NCBI RefSeq assembly: GCF_002368115.1
Contig: NZ_AP018316.1
Coordinates: 3,347,856-3,361,665 of the forward strand
Length of the DNA: 13,810 nucleotides
Reading direction: 5' to 3'
DNA from: Dolichospermum compactum NIES-806
Lineage (GTDB): Bacteria > Cyanobacteriota > Cyanobacteriia > Cyanobacteriales > Nostocaceae
Under the pieces are notes generated by a model that had not been told where the DNA came from, ran no database searches, and worked only from the letters and a program-made list of their open reading frames with translations. This document shows, piece by piece, positions 13,801 through 13,810 of the stretch. The position numbers and the translations under genes were made by a program. The first letter of the stretch is position 1. The number at the start of each line of letters is the position of its first letter.

Positions 13801-13810
13801 AGGAATTTAC

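Overview
The window comes from a filamentous, heterocyst-type cyanobacterium of the Anabaena/Dolichospermum/Nostoc group. The evidence is a low-GC genome, GCGATCGC (HIP1) octamers at 2553 and 9619, and a gas vesicle cluster whose gene order and protein sequences match the Anabaena type. No sequence search was run; family names rest on motifs and recall of the families.

Right part (about 13,810 down to 4,109, almost all on the minus strand): a gas vesicle locus. In transcription order it reads [gvpA expected just outside the window] - gvpC - gvpN - gvpJ - gvpK - gvpF - gvpG, then gvpV alone on the plus strand, then a second minus-strand unit: gvpW (GvpF/GvpL family), a double-domain ArsA/Get3-type ATPase and a double-AAA Cdc48-type ATPase. 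GvpC is the 33-residue-repeat protein that stiffens the GvpA shell. GvpN is an AAA ATPase. GvpJ, K, F, G, V and W are minor or assembly proteins. The last three minus-strand genes sit 38-39 nt apart. Get3-type ATPases chaperone hydrophobic proteins and Cdc48-type ATPases remodel or extract proteins, so the trio could be a folding, delivery or recycling module for the very hydrophobic shell proteins. This is an inference from context.

The locus is rich in stem-loops at gene boundaries: a 14-bp inverted repeat followed by a T-run upstream of gvpC, an 11-bp one in the gvpC leader, two between gvpC and gvpN, and a perfect 19-bp palindrome that includes the gvpN stop codon. This pattern would suit stepwise lowering of expression from the abundant shell protein to the scarce assembly factors. 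gvpV has its own near-consensus promoter and an intrinsic terminator.

Left part (1-3,721, plus strand): five short genes for secreted proteins of unknown function, two of them with Asn/Gln/Gly-rich beta-strand-like patterns that faintly recall curlin repeats, followed by a membrane-anchored transglutaminase-like protein. A 162-bp degenerate MITE-like element separates the third and fourth of these. A 387-bp spacer, possibly holding a remnant ORF, separates this group from the convergent gas vesicle locus. No rRNA, tRNA or CRISPR was seen.
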